Source of the DNA: Ornithodoros turicata
Taxonomy: Eukaryota; Arthropoda; Arachnida; Ixodida; Argasidae
Length of the DNA: 64,000 nucleotides
Direction of reading: 5' to 3'
NCBI RefSeq assembly: GCF_037126465.1
Contig: NC_088204.1
Coordinates: 79,111,807-79,175,806 of the forward strand
Below the pieces are notes generated by a model that ran no database searches, had not been told where the DNA came from, and saw only the letters and a program-made list of their open reading frames with translations. This document shows positions 48,401-61,400 of the stretch, one piece after another. The position numbers and the translations under genes were made by a program. Every line of letters begins with the position of its first letter. Position 1 is the stretch's first letter.

Positions 48401-51400
48401 TGCTAAGGATCCATACTTCAAGGGAGGAGTTTATTAAAGATATCAACTACAGCTTTAGCCATAATATCAGAATTAACTGAGTGGTGAACAATTTCGATCG
48501 GATCGTAGACGTTCAAGGTGGCACTGAGTCGACTTGCTGCTATATTTCGTCTCCCATGATCCCCAGTGTCCAATCATGTTGCCCAAATATTTGTCGTAGT
48601 ACGCGTGTGTTAAAATTACGTCAGTGACATCATAGTTGGTGGATTCCGATTGTCGCGATCCCACTTAGTGCGATATATCGTTTATAACGATTATTCCCAT
48701 CTCTTCCAGGCGTGCGTGTTTATTTCTTTTCTTTTCTTTCCTTTTACGATGACCTTCTCTTTTGACACATTCTTCGTCCTCTTACAGCTCGTGTCGGAAA
48801 TGTTCAGGCGCCGTCGTGCTTTCACCGAAGCTTCTCGCATGGCCAGCAAGGCTGACGGACGCTTCGTCACCATGAAACCACGGGCCCCTACTGTGGCTGC
48901 GCGATTCTGCGACTCCCTGCATGGTCTCATTGACGCCATGAACCAGTAAGTATCTTCTGTGCACTCCTCGAGACGACGCTATATTCCTCAAGTTCGTGTT
49001 CCCTTTATAACGAATGCGGGTATCGAAGCTTTCGGAGCTCCCGCAAATGTAAAGGAAGTTTACTTTCTCGGAGCTATTTCGAACTTTATCGAATTTCAAC
49101 AGCATTTGCCTCATAAAATATCGTCCGTACAAAAACAGTGGACTAAATAATGCTGCTGCTTGGGCTACGTCGTAGCAATATGAGCATAAATACGGAACAT
49201 AAATATATACGAGTATATTGAGCATATATGAGCATAAATAAATATATGGAGCATGTATGAGCATAAATATGTATCGTTCATAAAATGTCTCTGCTTGTAT
49301 TCTGATGGAAATATTCACCACTTGCCACCTCCTCGAGATCCTTTAGCGAAATTCAAAGCGTAAGTTCCCCTTGCTTCGAAGTAAAAGGGCAAGGGCGAGC
49401 AGGTACATGATTAAGAACGACGGATACCGAAGTCACAAAGAAAACAAACAAACACGACACAGTCTCTCTCTACTCCTTTCTTGTGTGACGTCACAGCTGA
49501 ACGGCACGTACGGCCCTTCTGCGCTATTTATAAAACGTAACGACGTGTTAGATGCCTCCTAGGTGTCACGACAACCATGACATCATAACATTGGCGCCTC
49601 GAACCCGGAGCTGAACTTTAACGTCGCTCATCTAATAAAACGAGGGGCTGTACTGCACCTGTTATGAGCACAACCTACTAGATAATAACGACCATGTCAT
49701 AGGCACCCCTTCCCAGCGCCGCATTTGGAAGCTATAGCGGTGGCGCTACTCATCGGCCCGGTTATTGCTTCCTCAATTTCTGCAATACTTTGTACTTCAG
49801 TTTTCCATAGCATTTTTGTACAAACGGTGGATGTCCCACGAGAGATGCTTCTTTCTAAAGTTGACTATCATCATCATTCTACGCGTTTTCATAGGAGCTG
49901 TTGCTGCTATGGTAGTCTCACGTCCGCTTCTGCGCGTTCAAAATTCTAATTTTCATTGTCCAATCATGATGTAGGGGCAAAAGGGGCGAAATTGAATGTT
50001 AACGGTTCAAAAGAAAAGATTGTTTGCGGCAGTCGTTGCACTAGACTGCCTGTAACTAAATTGTGCAGTTTCCGGAATATTGAGGGCGTGGTGTATAGAA
50101 TCGATTGTTGGTCCCGCATAGTGGTAATAGAAGTTGTTATCAACGGGGATATTAGCGGGACATCAGCACATTAGTGCCGAAGCTGGTCGTTTTCAACAGC
50201 ATCGACGAAAATTGTTGGGAATGCTCCTTTCCGAGATGAGTCGTCGTGATGGTCCATAAATCTGAAATCGGGGCCGTGACAGTATTCTAATACTCACTGA
50301 ATTTCCGTATAAAACTACTCCATATTTTAAATAAAAGGAAATCAATTCAGCATAAATTTTTAATGCAGTGATTTTAAGCAATTTATGATTAAAAATTCAA
50401 ACACCATGAGTGTTTCCTTTCTATATACTTTTTTTTTATAGTTAGGTTCTTTCCTTCTTTGTACTACTCTTTTTCGGAGATCCTCTACGAAGTTATGACG
50501 TCATACCGACGTCAACCCACGTCACGCTAAAACCTTCGCGGCGCGCACAATCCTTGAGAAAGATAAGACTCCTTTATCGCATTAATGAAGACTGCGGATG
50601 GCCGCAAAGCGAAAACGGTGACCGCTTTTTCTTCATCACAAAGGGGGCAACAATTACGCTCGTGATTGCAGTCGGTCATTAAAGTGACACCTATCCTGTG
50701 GTTTCCTTCCGCACATACATCCGACGATGAAATATATGTCCCACTCAACTGATTGTGACGTCTTGGCGCACACAAAACAAGCGTCGAGATAATTTGGGAG
50801 ATATACTTTGTCCAGTTTTAACCGTCGTGTTCCGCTTAGCACTTCTTTGAGAGTCACCCCGGTCAGGGAGGTCAACGGGGAATGCGTTTCCGTAGCGACT
50901 CACGTAGCCAAAAATAACTCTAACTGTTCACCGATTATTTAATATCATACATAATTCATTTAGGAGTGACAAAGAGCAGATACAATTCATGCTGTATGAC
51001 TGTCTCCCTGAAGCAAACATCCCTCATGGAACCGTTTCGCGAACTGGTAAACGCTTCTGATTTATTTCGGTTCAGTTCCAATTCGGTTCAGCGGTAGAAT
51101 AAATACTTTCGGATCGGTTCACCTACGGTTCAATAAAAACTAACGGTTTTTAGCGATTTTCGGTTCGGGTTCGGCACCTGTTCTGGCCCCTGATGACGAG
51201 GACAAGATAGTGCTTTTGCAACAAGTGACCACGTGAAGGTGTTTACGATTGATTGATTGTTTATTTGTCGTTAGCAGTAACACATACAAAACAATGTGGA
51301 ACTGCTAGGACAAAGACGGTGGGTGTAGGGCATCACTATATCGTTGCCTTCATGGAGCGGATTTGAGGGGAGCGCCCCCCCTCCATACGGCTGTGTTCCC

Positions 51401-54400
51401 TACGTAAAAACCCTATCTCCTGGATGATGCTGTGCTGCAAAGCACGACATTTTCTTAAGACCCCCCGACAGACCCTTAAATCCGCCCCTGGTTGCCCAAT
51501 GGCGAATAGTTCTGCAATGTGTGAGAGAGGGACCACTGAGTACCGCAGGTGTTCTCGCATTCGCCATGGCGAATTTGTCTCCAACTGGCAGCGGGCGTCG
51601 CTATTGGTGGGCGCTGGCCGCGCGGAACTGCATCGAGCCGCCAACCCAGAGCACGCTAACAGCTCCTTCCCCCGAACATCACTCCCCCCCAGCGTCGAAG
51701 ACCAATGGCGGCTCATCTTGTGAAAACCCTTCTGGTTGGCGCTCACATGGTCCATTACGCGACCGCTGTTGAATCTCGTAACGTTCGACTTCAGCTGGGC
51801 GAGGCTGCGGAAGTGGCGTAACCGTTCGAACCATAGAGCACTGCACGCGCCGCATTCTCAGGTCCGGCTCACTGGCACCAGGAATTGCTAGCTTTCACGG
51901 CTCGGCCCATGAGCCACAGAGTAGTGGGCCGTGGCTTGGTCCCTGCCCTTACTGTCAAACCTGAGCCCTGCATGGGCACGCCAAAAGAAGGTTTTACCCG
52001 ATGCGGCCCGCGGGGGCTGCGCTCGGGCTTTCCCAGCGCTCTAGTTCGAATGTCTGGCGCAAGACGTGCTTCTATTTCTTATGTCGAAATGCTATGGAGT
52101 CGGGGATTTGCAGACTGACGGGGATGCCTTCCATAGGCTGATGTTCGCGCTACTTATTCTCCACGCGTCTACTTCTGTCACGTCGAGACTGGGAGGTACC
52201 CGGGTTCGAATCCCGGTGCCGGCTGTGCTGTCTGGGGTTTTTCCTGGGTTTTCCTCAGACGCTTTCAGACATATGCCGGCACAGTTCCTCTAGAAGTCGG
52301 CCCAGGACGCACATTTCCCCAGGGCGTCAGTCGTGACGTTGCCCACATACGTGAGGCCGACAACGGCAAGCCCTTTCAACATCACCACCACCACCACCAC
52401 CACCACCACCACGCGTCTACTTCCCTTTTCACATCTTTTACATCTATTCGACATAAGTTGGCGCAAAATGTCACAACCCCTTTAAGCACTGCCTGCGTCG
52501 ACGTAGATGCCGCTTCTGGCATCCAGCTTTTTAGAAGCAAAGTTGCAGTATAAGAAGACCAACCCGGCGAAACTCTCCTTCAGCATGTTCATGATAATAG
52601 CGCTGAAAGATACTTTACCATTCCACCGAGCGCCATACAGTCCAAGTCCACATAACTAACTTGTGCTTCTCGCAGATGTCACCCGTGGTTCGTTCGCTGC
52701 CTGAAACCCAACAGGGAAAAAGCGCCCATGAAACTGGACATGGCTCTGGTCTTGGAACAGCTCCGTTACTCGGGCATGCTGGACACCATCCGTATCCGCA
52801 AGTTGGGCTTCCCTGTACGATACAAGTTTGCCGTCTTCGCTGACAGGTACGTACGGGTACTCTTAAAAACAATTCTTATGGTACCTTATGTCTAAGTCTC
52901 CTAGCTCGTGTCTTCCAACGGCGCCAAAGATCATGGTGTACGACGTGTACAAACCTGGAAATTTACTTCTCTTACAAATAATGCCGCTGAAGCTATTTCG
53001 TATATCATTTGGCGGCAACCCCGCTCCCCCCAAGAGAGAGAGAGAGAGAAAAGAAAGAAAAACCTGAACTGTCGCGAAGGCGGAGGAACTTCTATTGAAG
53101 CCTGGAAGAGAGTTGATATGCTGTGGGTACCCAATGACTTTCTATTGAAGACCTTCTGGAAGATCTTTCCCGCACCAGATTATTTTTCCTCTACCTATAG
53201 TTTCGTATTATTATTATTATTACCTTGCTGCACACACCCTACTTTTATTAGCTACTTATGGCATGATGATGATGATGGATAGAAAAAAAAAGGCGTCTTC
53301 GAGTGGCAGACACCGATCACTCTGGGGTGCTCTGGAGCACGCACTGTATCTTCGTCTGCTCAAAACGAAGCTCTCTATCTCTTCCATCTTCTTTCTTCCT
53401 CGAGCTAGGAGCGCTCTGACTTAGCGCATTGGTACCCCCAGTCGAAGATACCATTAATATGTTATTACCTTGGCGCACATATCTTGTATGTCGTCCCCAG
53501 TCCGTTCTCGTCGGGGCATCCTTAATTTCATTGTTCCTTTCCCACTTTAACGGTGTCGTAATATCGTACACTCATACTATTATCTCTTTCCTGTACCTAG
53601 TCCGTTATTATTACTGTTGCTCGCTTATCCAGTTGCCACTGGCTCCCCCTGGTTTATCTGCCCATATCTGAAACTCCAACGCGAGTAATTCGCCGCACTA
53701 CTTGGCCGCGTACGAAGTCGTTAACCACTTTCTCACGGCAGAGCGCTCATGTCTCGGTCGCTTTCCTGCTTTTTGTCTCATCTCACACCCGGAAAAGCAG
53801 AGGAGCATCTCGACGCACTCCGCCGTCAACGCTTCACTGGAGGCTTCCGTGTGTCGTCCACCGGAATCTGTAAAACACGAAGTCGATGTCAGCGTCGTGG
53901 ATGACGCAAAAACGGGTGCGCAATGTCCGCCGTCGTATGGGATTATGACCTGGTACAAGAAGTAGACCTGATGCATCGAGATATTTGACAGAAGGAAGAA
54001 GGAATCTTCTGCTGGAGGTCTTCAGCGTGTAAGCGCACCGGCGACAGTGTTGCTTAGCGGCTGGATACTCTTGAATACTACAGAGTGCGCGTGTGGTCTT
54101 GATGGAGATGCCTACGTTAAGAAGGTTACCTGTACGTGGGATACCGTTGCCAGAGGTAGGAAGAAGCCAAGCCGCGAAGATGTCGTGAAAGAATGGGTGA
54201 AAATGGCCGGTATCTACCGTTTCCACATAACGGGTTTGAACCGCGGATGAACTGAATGGCTCGATCGGTGTCGGTGGTGATCGGGTACGGTTAAATGTCC
54301 GAAGACCCGGATGACCTGATCTGTGTCCGTTGTCTCCGTCGTTGGGACGCAACGCCTCCACGAAAGTTTTGGAATCGGTGTTCAGATATTGACAACACTC

Positions 54401-55459
54401 TTACGTACTGATGATTAGGCACACTCTGAGCCTAACGTCTTTGACGAACTCCATGCCTGCAGTGGAGTTTACGATAGAGACAATATATCATATACTCATC
54501 CGGCTTTACCCGTCGACTGATTGTGCGTAGAATGGTTTGAATGGAATACTCAACAGGACCAACTCATGTCATTGCGTCTTTGCCAAGGATGTTCTTCAAA
54601 GAGCTACAATTTTATACGGGTACAGTGCTATATACCGGTAGGGTTGTGATGTGGTGGTGTTGAACATGGTCTTGAAGGGCCGGAAGGTGAAGCGTTCGGA
54701 ATTGTTCCTCGTTAGTGTCACCAGACTGACACGAAGTGACTCGAGGGTGACGAAACGGAAGAAACGACCCGTCAGCCGACCTGCGTAAGGAGCCGCATTT
54801 TTGTCATCCTTGTTGATCGTTGTAGGAATAACACAGCACAGAAGAGAAGCTAGGAAGGACCCACGTCCTTCCTAGCTTCTCTTCTGTGCTGTGTTATTCC
54901 TGTGTGTTATCATGAGTACGGTATGATGTTAAAATTGCCTTGAATTTGAGGTAAAACACAGGAGGAGAAGAACACACGACAGACTCACGAGCTTGTGTCT
55001 TCGATTTGTGCTAGTGCCTTGCACGATGTGTCGACGACATTGAACTGTCGCTGCTTAGAGGGACTTAGAGCTTCTTAGAGTAGCGCGATACGCTTTGAAT
55101 TCACCAGGCGTTCGTAGTGTAACTGCATGTTCTGCTGTTGGTGTGTTTTCTAATATGCACAAAGAAAGACTTTTGTGTTGTCTGTGAAAGGCATCAGGGG
55201 ACAACCTTCATGGTGAACGGTCGGGCATAGGATTAGCTGCGCTATAGGGGTTGTCGTTTCGCAGATTCCTTAATCTGTATCATCGTTTATTCATAAAACA
55301 TTATCAATGATTTCAAACTGAAAGAAACTCAACGTGATCTCGCGCAGATATCGCTGCCTAGTCCCAGGACTCGCTGCAACTTCATCAAGAGACGTTTGCC
55401 GGGCTGTTTTAGAAAGGACACCAGGATCTCAAGATGGCTACCAGCTCGGCACGAGCAAG
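36466..55459 (+). CDS. myosin motor domain (exons 1-17)
   Basis: Residues 1-745 of the myosin. Visible hallmarks: an N-terminal WFDPG block, the ATP P-loop GESGAGKT (residues 175-182, exon 7), switch [11 protein letters not shown] (225-234), switch II DIFGFED (449-455, exon 13), [11 protein letters not shown] after it, the relay region in exon 14, and the actin-binding [11 protein letters not shown] plus [17 protein letters not shown] SH1 helix (exon 16). All catalytic residues I can check are present, so the motor should be active. Unlike vertebrate MYO15A there is no giant N-terminal extension; only about 24 residues precede the first motor exon. Confidence 0.92.
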
Positions 55460-58400
55460 GTCTGTCTTCTACACCTCATAATCCTTCTTGTAATTTAAGA
55501 GTCCTTAAGCCGAACTCGCCTTGCCCTAAGTACTCGATGCCTCAAATGTCTTGGTACCACTGAATAACTTCGGCTCAATATAACTCGATGCCACTAGAAG
55601 ACTTGTTCCAGTCAGATGGTTCGACGAAACTAGAGGACTTCCGGTTCGCTCACAAAGAGATGATTGCTGGTAGTGTACTTCCGCAGGTGTTCCTGAAAGA
55701 AACAGTAGAACAGACACTGGACCAGGAGCGCGTTGCTGTTCTGCGTTCTGCCATCGTGGTACTGCAGCGCCATGTGCGGGGCTATCTGGCAAGAAGGCAC
55801 TACCGGGCCATGAGGAAAGCTGCGAGGCGGATTCAAACTGCTTATCGTGGATATGCCGCTCGGTGAGTATACGCGACCTATCTGACGTCGCGTTTGTGCT
55901 TGATTTAGGCGTGGTGGCGCCACCTGGCGAGGAACTGTACTTACAACATGCATGTCTCTCCCCTTTACAGGAGTCGTTACCGGAAGGTACGACGTGGTGT
56001 CATCAAAGCGCAGGCCAACTACAGAATGTTACGGCAAAAACGGGAATACGACAAGGTAGTGAATCACTCTCATGAGATATACTTTCGTTGTCACCATAAA
56101 CATCACAGAAAAACCATAATGTCATACGTGTCCACTAAGTCAATTAGCCACAACGCAGTATGTGGCCAACGTGTCAAAGAGCCCGCAAGCCGAATCCACG
56201 AATTGGCCATGCAATAAGGGTTTGATGTGTTGAGAAACCACGGTTCATATGTGCCTGTCCGATATGCCAAGATGCCACAATGTCATGTCAAATTTATAGA
56301 TAAGCCCTAATGCCATAAGTATCCACTGAGCCAAAAAGCCGTAATGCCACATGTACCCAACTTGTCAATAACCCATAATGTTACAAGCACAAATTAATCC
56401 ACCACTAGGTGATAATGCCGCGACAGTTGAGTGTGTTCAGATACCGCATTGCCAGGTCTGTGCAGTGTGTGCCTACAAGGCATAATGTCATATATCTAAT
56501 GCGTAGCTAAGCTCTAATGCCATAAGGATCCAATCTTCCACTAGCCATTCCACTAGCCATAACATAAGTCTTGGATATCCGTATATATAGCCACTAGGCC
56601 ATAACATAAGCCTTGGATATCTCAATAAGCCATATTGCATAAGCAAGTCATAATACCCTATGTACCCAACACATTTTACAAGTATCATCGGTCTTCCCAA
56701 GATGTGTTGCACGCATCGAGACGCAGTCTGGACAGACATGGACATGGTTGGAATCCGCTGACCCAGGATTCCATTTCTCAAAAGCTGATGATGCTCGTCG
56801 GTACCTGCTCTGAATTACACTGATGCAAGGCATTTGTATGATTTCCAGATCAAGGCTATCCTGGCACGTAAGCGCGAGGCCGACCGTCTTGCTTTGGAAC
56901 GGGCAAAGGAGCGTGCGGCTCGCGACCAGCAAGAGCGCGCCGCACGGGCTGTGGCTGGAGTCAACCACTTGGAGATCCCTGCAGAACTGGCCTTCATCTT
57001 TACTAAGCTGGATGGTTAGTATAGTGGCCATCATAGGCAACGTTCTGCCGCCTTCGACTTCACGAAGCATTAGAGGTGTTGACGCAGCGTCAGGAAACCT
57101 AGAAAGAGCACCGAAGGGATTCAGGACACTCGGCTTCAAGTTACGCCGCATAATTACAAAAGACGGTTCTATGTACCTATGCGAAATTGCATTGCAAGTT
57201 TTACAGAAAAAGGGATGATAGACGCGTAGAAAATCGGCATCGCGAACACCGAAACTCATGCTACTACTACGTCGCGATTGGTATCCCCTCCAGCGACGCG
57301 GCCGCGGGAGAGATCACGTGTTTATGAGAGCCAATAGGAGTGGCCGATGACCTCGTTCCATATCGACGCCAAAGTTTAATATTCCGACACACGCGTGTGT
57401 CACAACTTCTTGAAGTCTGCAGGCAGTGTAACAGACGGGAAGAGACCCTAGTGTAAGACTCATTGCTTTAACCTCAAGAGTTCGCGTCCGGGCAACATCC
57501 GTGCTTTGCATGATGAATATATTTGTCTATTCGACTTATGACTGGATAAATAAGTGGTGACGCACTTTTCGTCCGACAGAGTGGCAGTCACCGCACAATG
57601 ACCGCAACGTCACCAAGGCGAGCCCGTCCGTGTCCCGTCCACGCACCTCAACCCCTGGTCTTCCGTCGGACGTGGATCAGCACGTCTTCACCAAATTCAC
57701 AAATATCTACTTCAAGTCTCACCTGTGGGGCATGAAGAGGGAGCCCATCAGGACACCGTTCCTGGCCAAGGCGTCGGGCTCGCAGCACCAGGACTCCCTG
57801 GCGCTCTTCAAGCTGGTACGTCATGCACGACACATGTTGGTTGACGTCACGTTAGATTGACGGTTACCTAGGCAACACACGCGTCTTCGGACAAAAAAAA
57901 AAAAAAAACGAACCCAGTTAAATGCTCTGTATGTTCCTGAATGACGTCTGGCTACTTTGCGCGCAGATCTTGCGTTTCATGAACGACAGTCACTTGAGCG
58001 GTCAGCGTGAACGAGTGCTCGGCGATTACATCGTCCAACGGGGCCTACGCGAGGCTACCATGCGGGACGAACTCCTCTGTCAGCTGTGCAATCAAACGTG
58101 GCAGAACGACAACGCTGCCAATTGCCAGAGAGGCTGGCTACTCATGGCAAACTGCCTCTCTGCGTTTCCTCCTTCTAGTACACTCTACAAGTACCTCCTC
58201 AAGTAAGCCATGTTGTCTCCTACCGGTTCAGAATATGTGCCAGGCTTGAATGCAACAGTGATTTTCTTTAAAGTGTGCACTTGAAATGTGTGTATTGTCA
58301 TCAGCTAAGAGGACTACCTATTCAGTGATTTGTTACGACAAGTGAATTATCATCCATCGAAGCGTATCCCTCGATGGTATTTGTAACTGCGTACGACGTT

Positions 58401-61400
58401 TTGCGTACGTTTTTTGAAGTGTTTTCTGTACGTGCACTGTGGAATTTGTATCGTTGTAAAAAAGTTTCCTAGGCGCCTGCACTTGGCGGTGTCCACTGAT
58501 AAGGTAGCATTGAAGACAACGAAGGAGATAATTTCACTTCAAGACTAGCAGAGATCTCCGTACGGGGGATGTGTCCCGTGATGCTAATGGCAGGGCACCA
58601 GACCTGGCGGTATACCAGTTACGGAACGCGGGGTCCCCTGCCCTATCTCGTTCGATGTAAAAATTTGTGTTCGGCTCGCCCAATGTACTTTGATCTGGTC
58701 CTGGACAGATGTAACCTTACGCATAAACAATGGCTGTGCCCATGATCTGTGGCCGAATCGTTTGTAAACAACGCGATTGCTGTTTCCGTTCATCGTTTCA
58801 TGACGTTTTTTGACATCTGTAATCAGTTTTGCCCGATATCCTTCTGGTAAGACACGAAGATTTGCAAATATTACCTCGTTGTGCTGACTACCCCAAATGA
58901 AGTGATAAGGACACAATGACTATACCAATGCATTGCAATGAGACTGGACGAAATAAGCTACCATGTCGACTAAGATATATCTATGTAATTTACACAATTA
59001 GAATATTTTCCGGCAATGGATTTCATGCTGGCGGGGTTGTCGACAAAGGACAAAACAGAATATAAAAGTTGGCTTCATCTCTGGACATTCAGCCACACGG
59101 GTTTAAATGCGGGAGCTAAATTTAGGATCAACTGTTACGGACGGACTCGCACTACTGTCGATATTGGTGGGCTCCACTAAGCTGTCCTTTGTGCCTTTGG
59201 CGTGTGGCCTGGACAACATGGTAGTTTCACTATCGATTACGAAAATGGCTGGCGTCATAGGGCATCAATGTGTTACGAAGTGCTGTGACAAAACGCTGCA
59301 CCCTGACCCTAGGTACGTCTCCGATCATGGTCAAGAAGGATACGCTGCCTACTGCCAACAACAACTGCTGCGTCAGAACGGTCTGGGACCCGAAGACGCC
59401 AGGACTTACCCACCTTGTCTACTGGAATGGAAGGCGAACACTCGAAAGATGCAGATGGCGCTCGAGGCACAGTTTCCTGATGGTGAGCTCTTCGCTTTCG
59501 AAGTATAATAGAAAGAAACAGGTGTGGCACGCCGAAATTTCATGTCCTTCTCTGGCATCATCTCTTTCAGAGCGCGAAGGCCTTGGTGCCGTCGACTCCT
59601 GGACTACCGGAGAAGAGTTCGCTGCAGAACTCTTGCACGCAAGGTAGCAATTTTACCCTTCTGGCTGGTTAGCAACGCTTAACTTAAACACCAGTATCGG
59701 TGGATCAGTCGGTGACGCGTCCGCTTATTGATTGCCTACCCGTCCACTAAGGTTGCGGTGTTCGAACTTGGCCTAGGACGCCAACCTTCTAAAGGTAGAC
59801 CTATAGACTCGTCGCCCTCCGCGAGGGACGTTAAATAGGGTGTCCCGTGTGCAGAGATTTCAGTGCATGCACGTTAGAGGTCTTTCGGATGGACAAAATT
59901 AAGCAACAGACGGAACACTGTGTCGTCGCGCACGATCATGGTCCCTTGGCGTTAAGGCATGGTCCCTTGGCGTCCCTTGGCGATGACTGCAGCGGAAGGG
60001 GTGTTATTGCTTTCTAGATTTTTGAAACAAGCCTTTCTCTAGGGGTGTGGATGACGCGTACGGCTGGACGACGGAGTTACTGGACGAGGGCGCCACCTAC
60101 TCGCTAAACGGCACCGACTACGTCCTCGACCTCATCGCCGAGACAGAGGTTCCACCGGCGTTTCCTGTCTGCAAGTCTTACTTCCTTGTTTCGCACAGTG
60201 GAGGACCTGGAGAGCCACCGTCTTCGAACTCGGCACTTGCGTCGTAAGTCGTCTAACCATAGGGTCAATGGTTGTATCATAGGCGGTTCATGGTGCTATA
60301 GACGTTGGCGTTGATCTTGTGTACGATGGTACCTGTTGCCGTGGCACAGTGGATGCAAATATTAGAATAGGTGCCGCTAGCGAGATTTCCCCATGAGCGA
60401 TAGGTCTCTCATAGTTCTTACAATTTGTATGAATTCTGTTAGGGATCGTTCAAGATGGAGGAAATACGACGAATTATACTTTTATTTGACAGTGCAGGAT
60501 ATAATTGTTGTTGTTAATGATCAATATTGACTGTAGTTTCACTAAATATTGTTCACCGTTGTTAAGAGTCGGTATCAATTAATTAACGGTCTCGTATTTA
60601 CTGTCTCGTAGTAGTTTCGTAGACAAAATTTTTGCTGCCGTTACACATGTGTCTTCGTCTAACCACGACATCATCGTTAGGCCGCACCGTCCAGACCGTG
60701 TGGAGACATATGAGGTGGAGCTTCATGATCTGCCTCCAGCTCCACCTCAGAGGGTGTCTAGTAACAGCGCCCCCACAGAGGGAAGAAGTCCGCAGGCTTC
60801 TGCAGCCGCTCCGTCTACTAGACCTCAAAGAGGAGCAATCCCCGTTCCTCCGCCTGTCGTACCGGACGCCGCGGCTGTCACGTCGTCGCCGAGCCGGAGG
60901 TCCAATGAGTCTCAAAACCAACAGAGGCGACAGGTCAGAGAGTTTGTTCACGAGACCAGGACGGGATGCCTCACCGTCGGTAGGTTCATTATTTTTTTAC
61001 GCATCTTAGTACTTCTCGATATAGTTCAGCCTCCAGCAGCGAGTGTTACGTATTTCCTCTTTTTGACAGAGGGCTCCTTAGACCGCCGCGAACCCCGGAG
61101 CTCACCAGCGCTCACTAATCGCACCCGCTCCCTCGAAGACCTCTTGGACGGTGGTCCTCCCGACGGCGCCTTGTCCAAACAGAGCGCTCTGAACGGTCGC
61201 TACTTCGAAGGCAGTCGTCCTCCCAGTAAAGGACGTATCAGCACGCCGCAGTACTTGCCCAGCGGACGCGACTCCGCTGCAGCTCCAGAGTCTTCCGCCA
61301 CATCATCTTCTTCAGCGTGGCAACGTCGCATGGGCCTGTCATCTTCAGCCCTCAACGAACGTTATTTCCAAGTCGCACCCTCAGCCTCCGAGACCGCCAG

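Noticed and set aside
53834..54361. 175-aa minus-strand frame in myosin intron 16
   Set aside because: No similarity or heptad/domain pattern; intron sequence of balanced composition gives such frames by chance.
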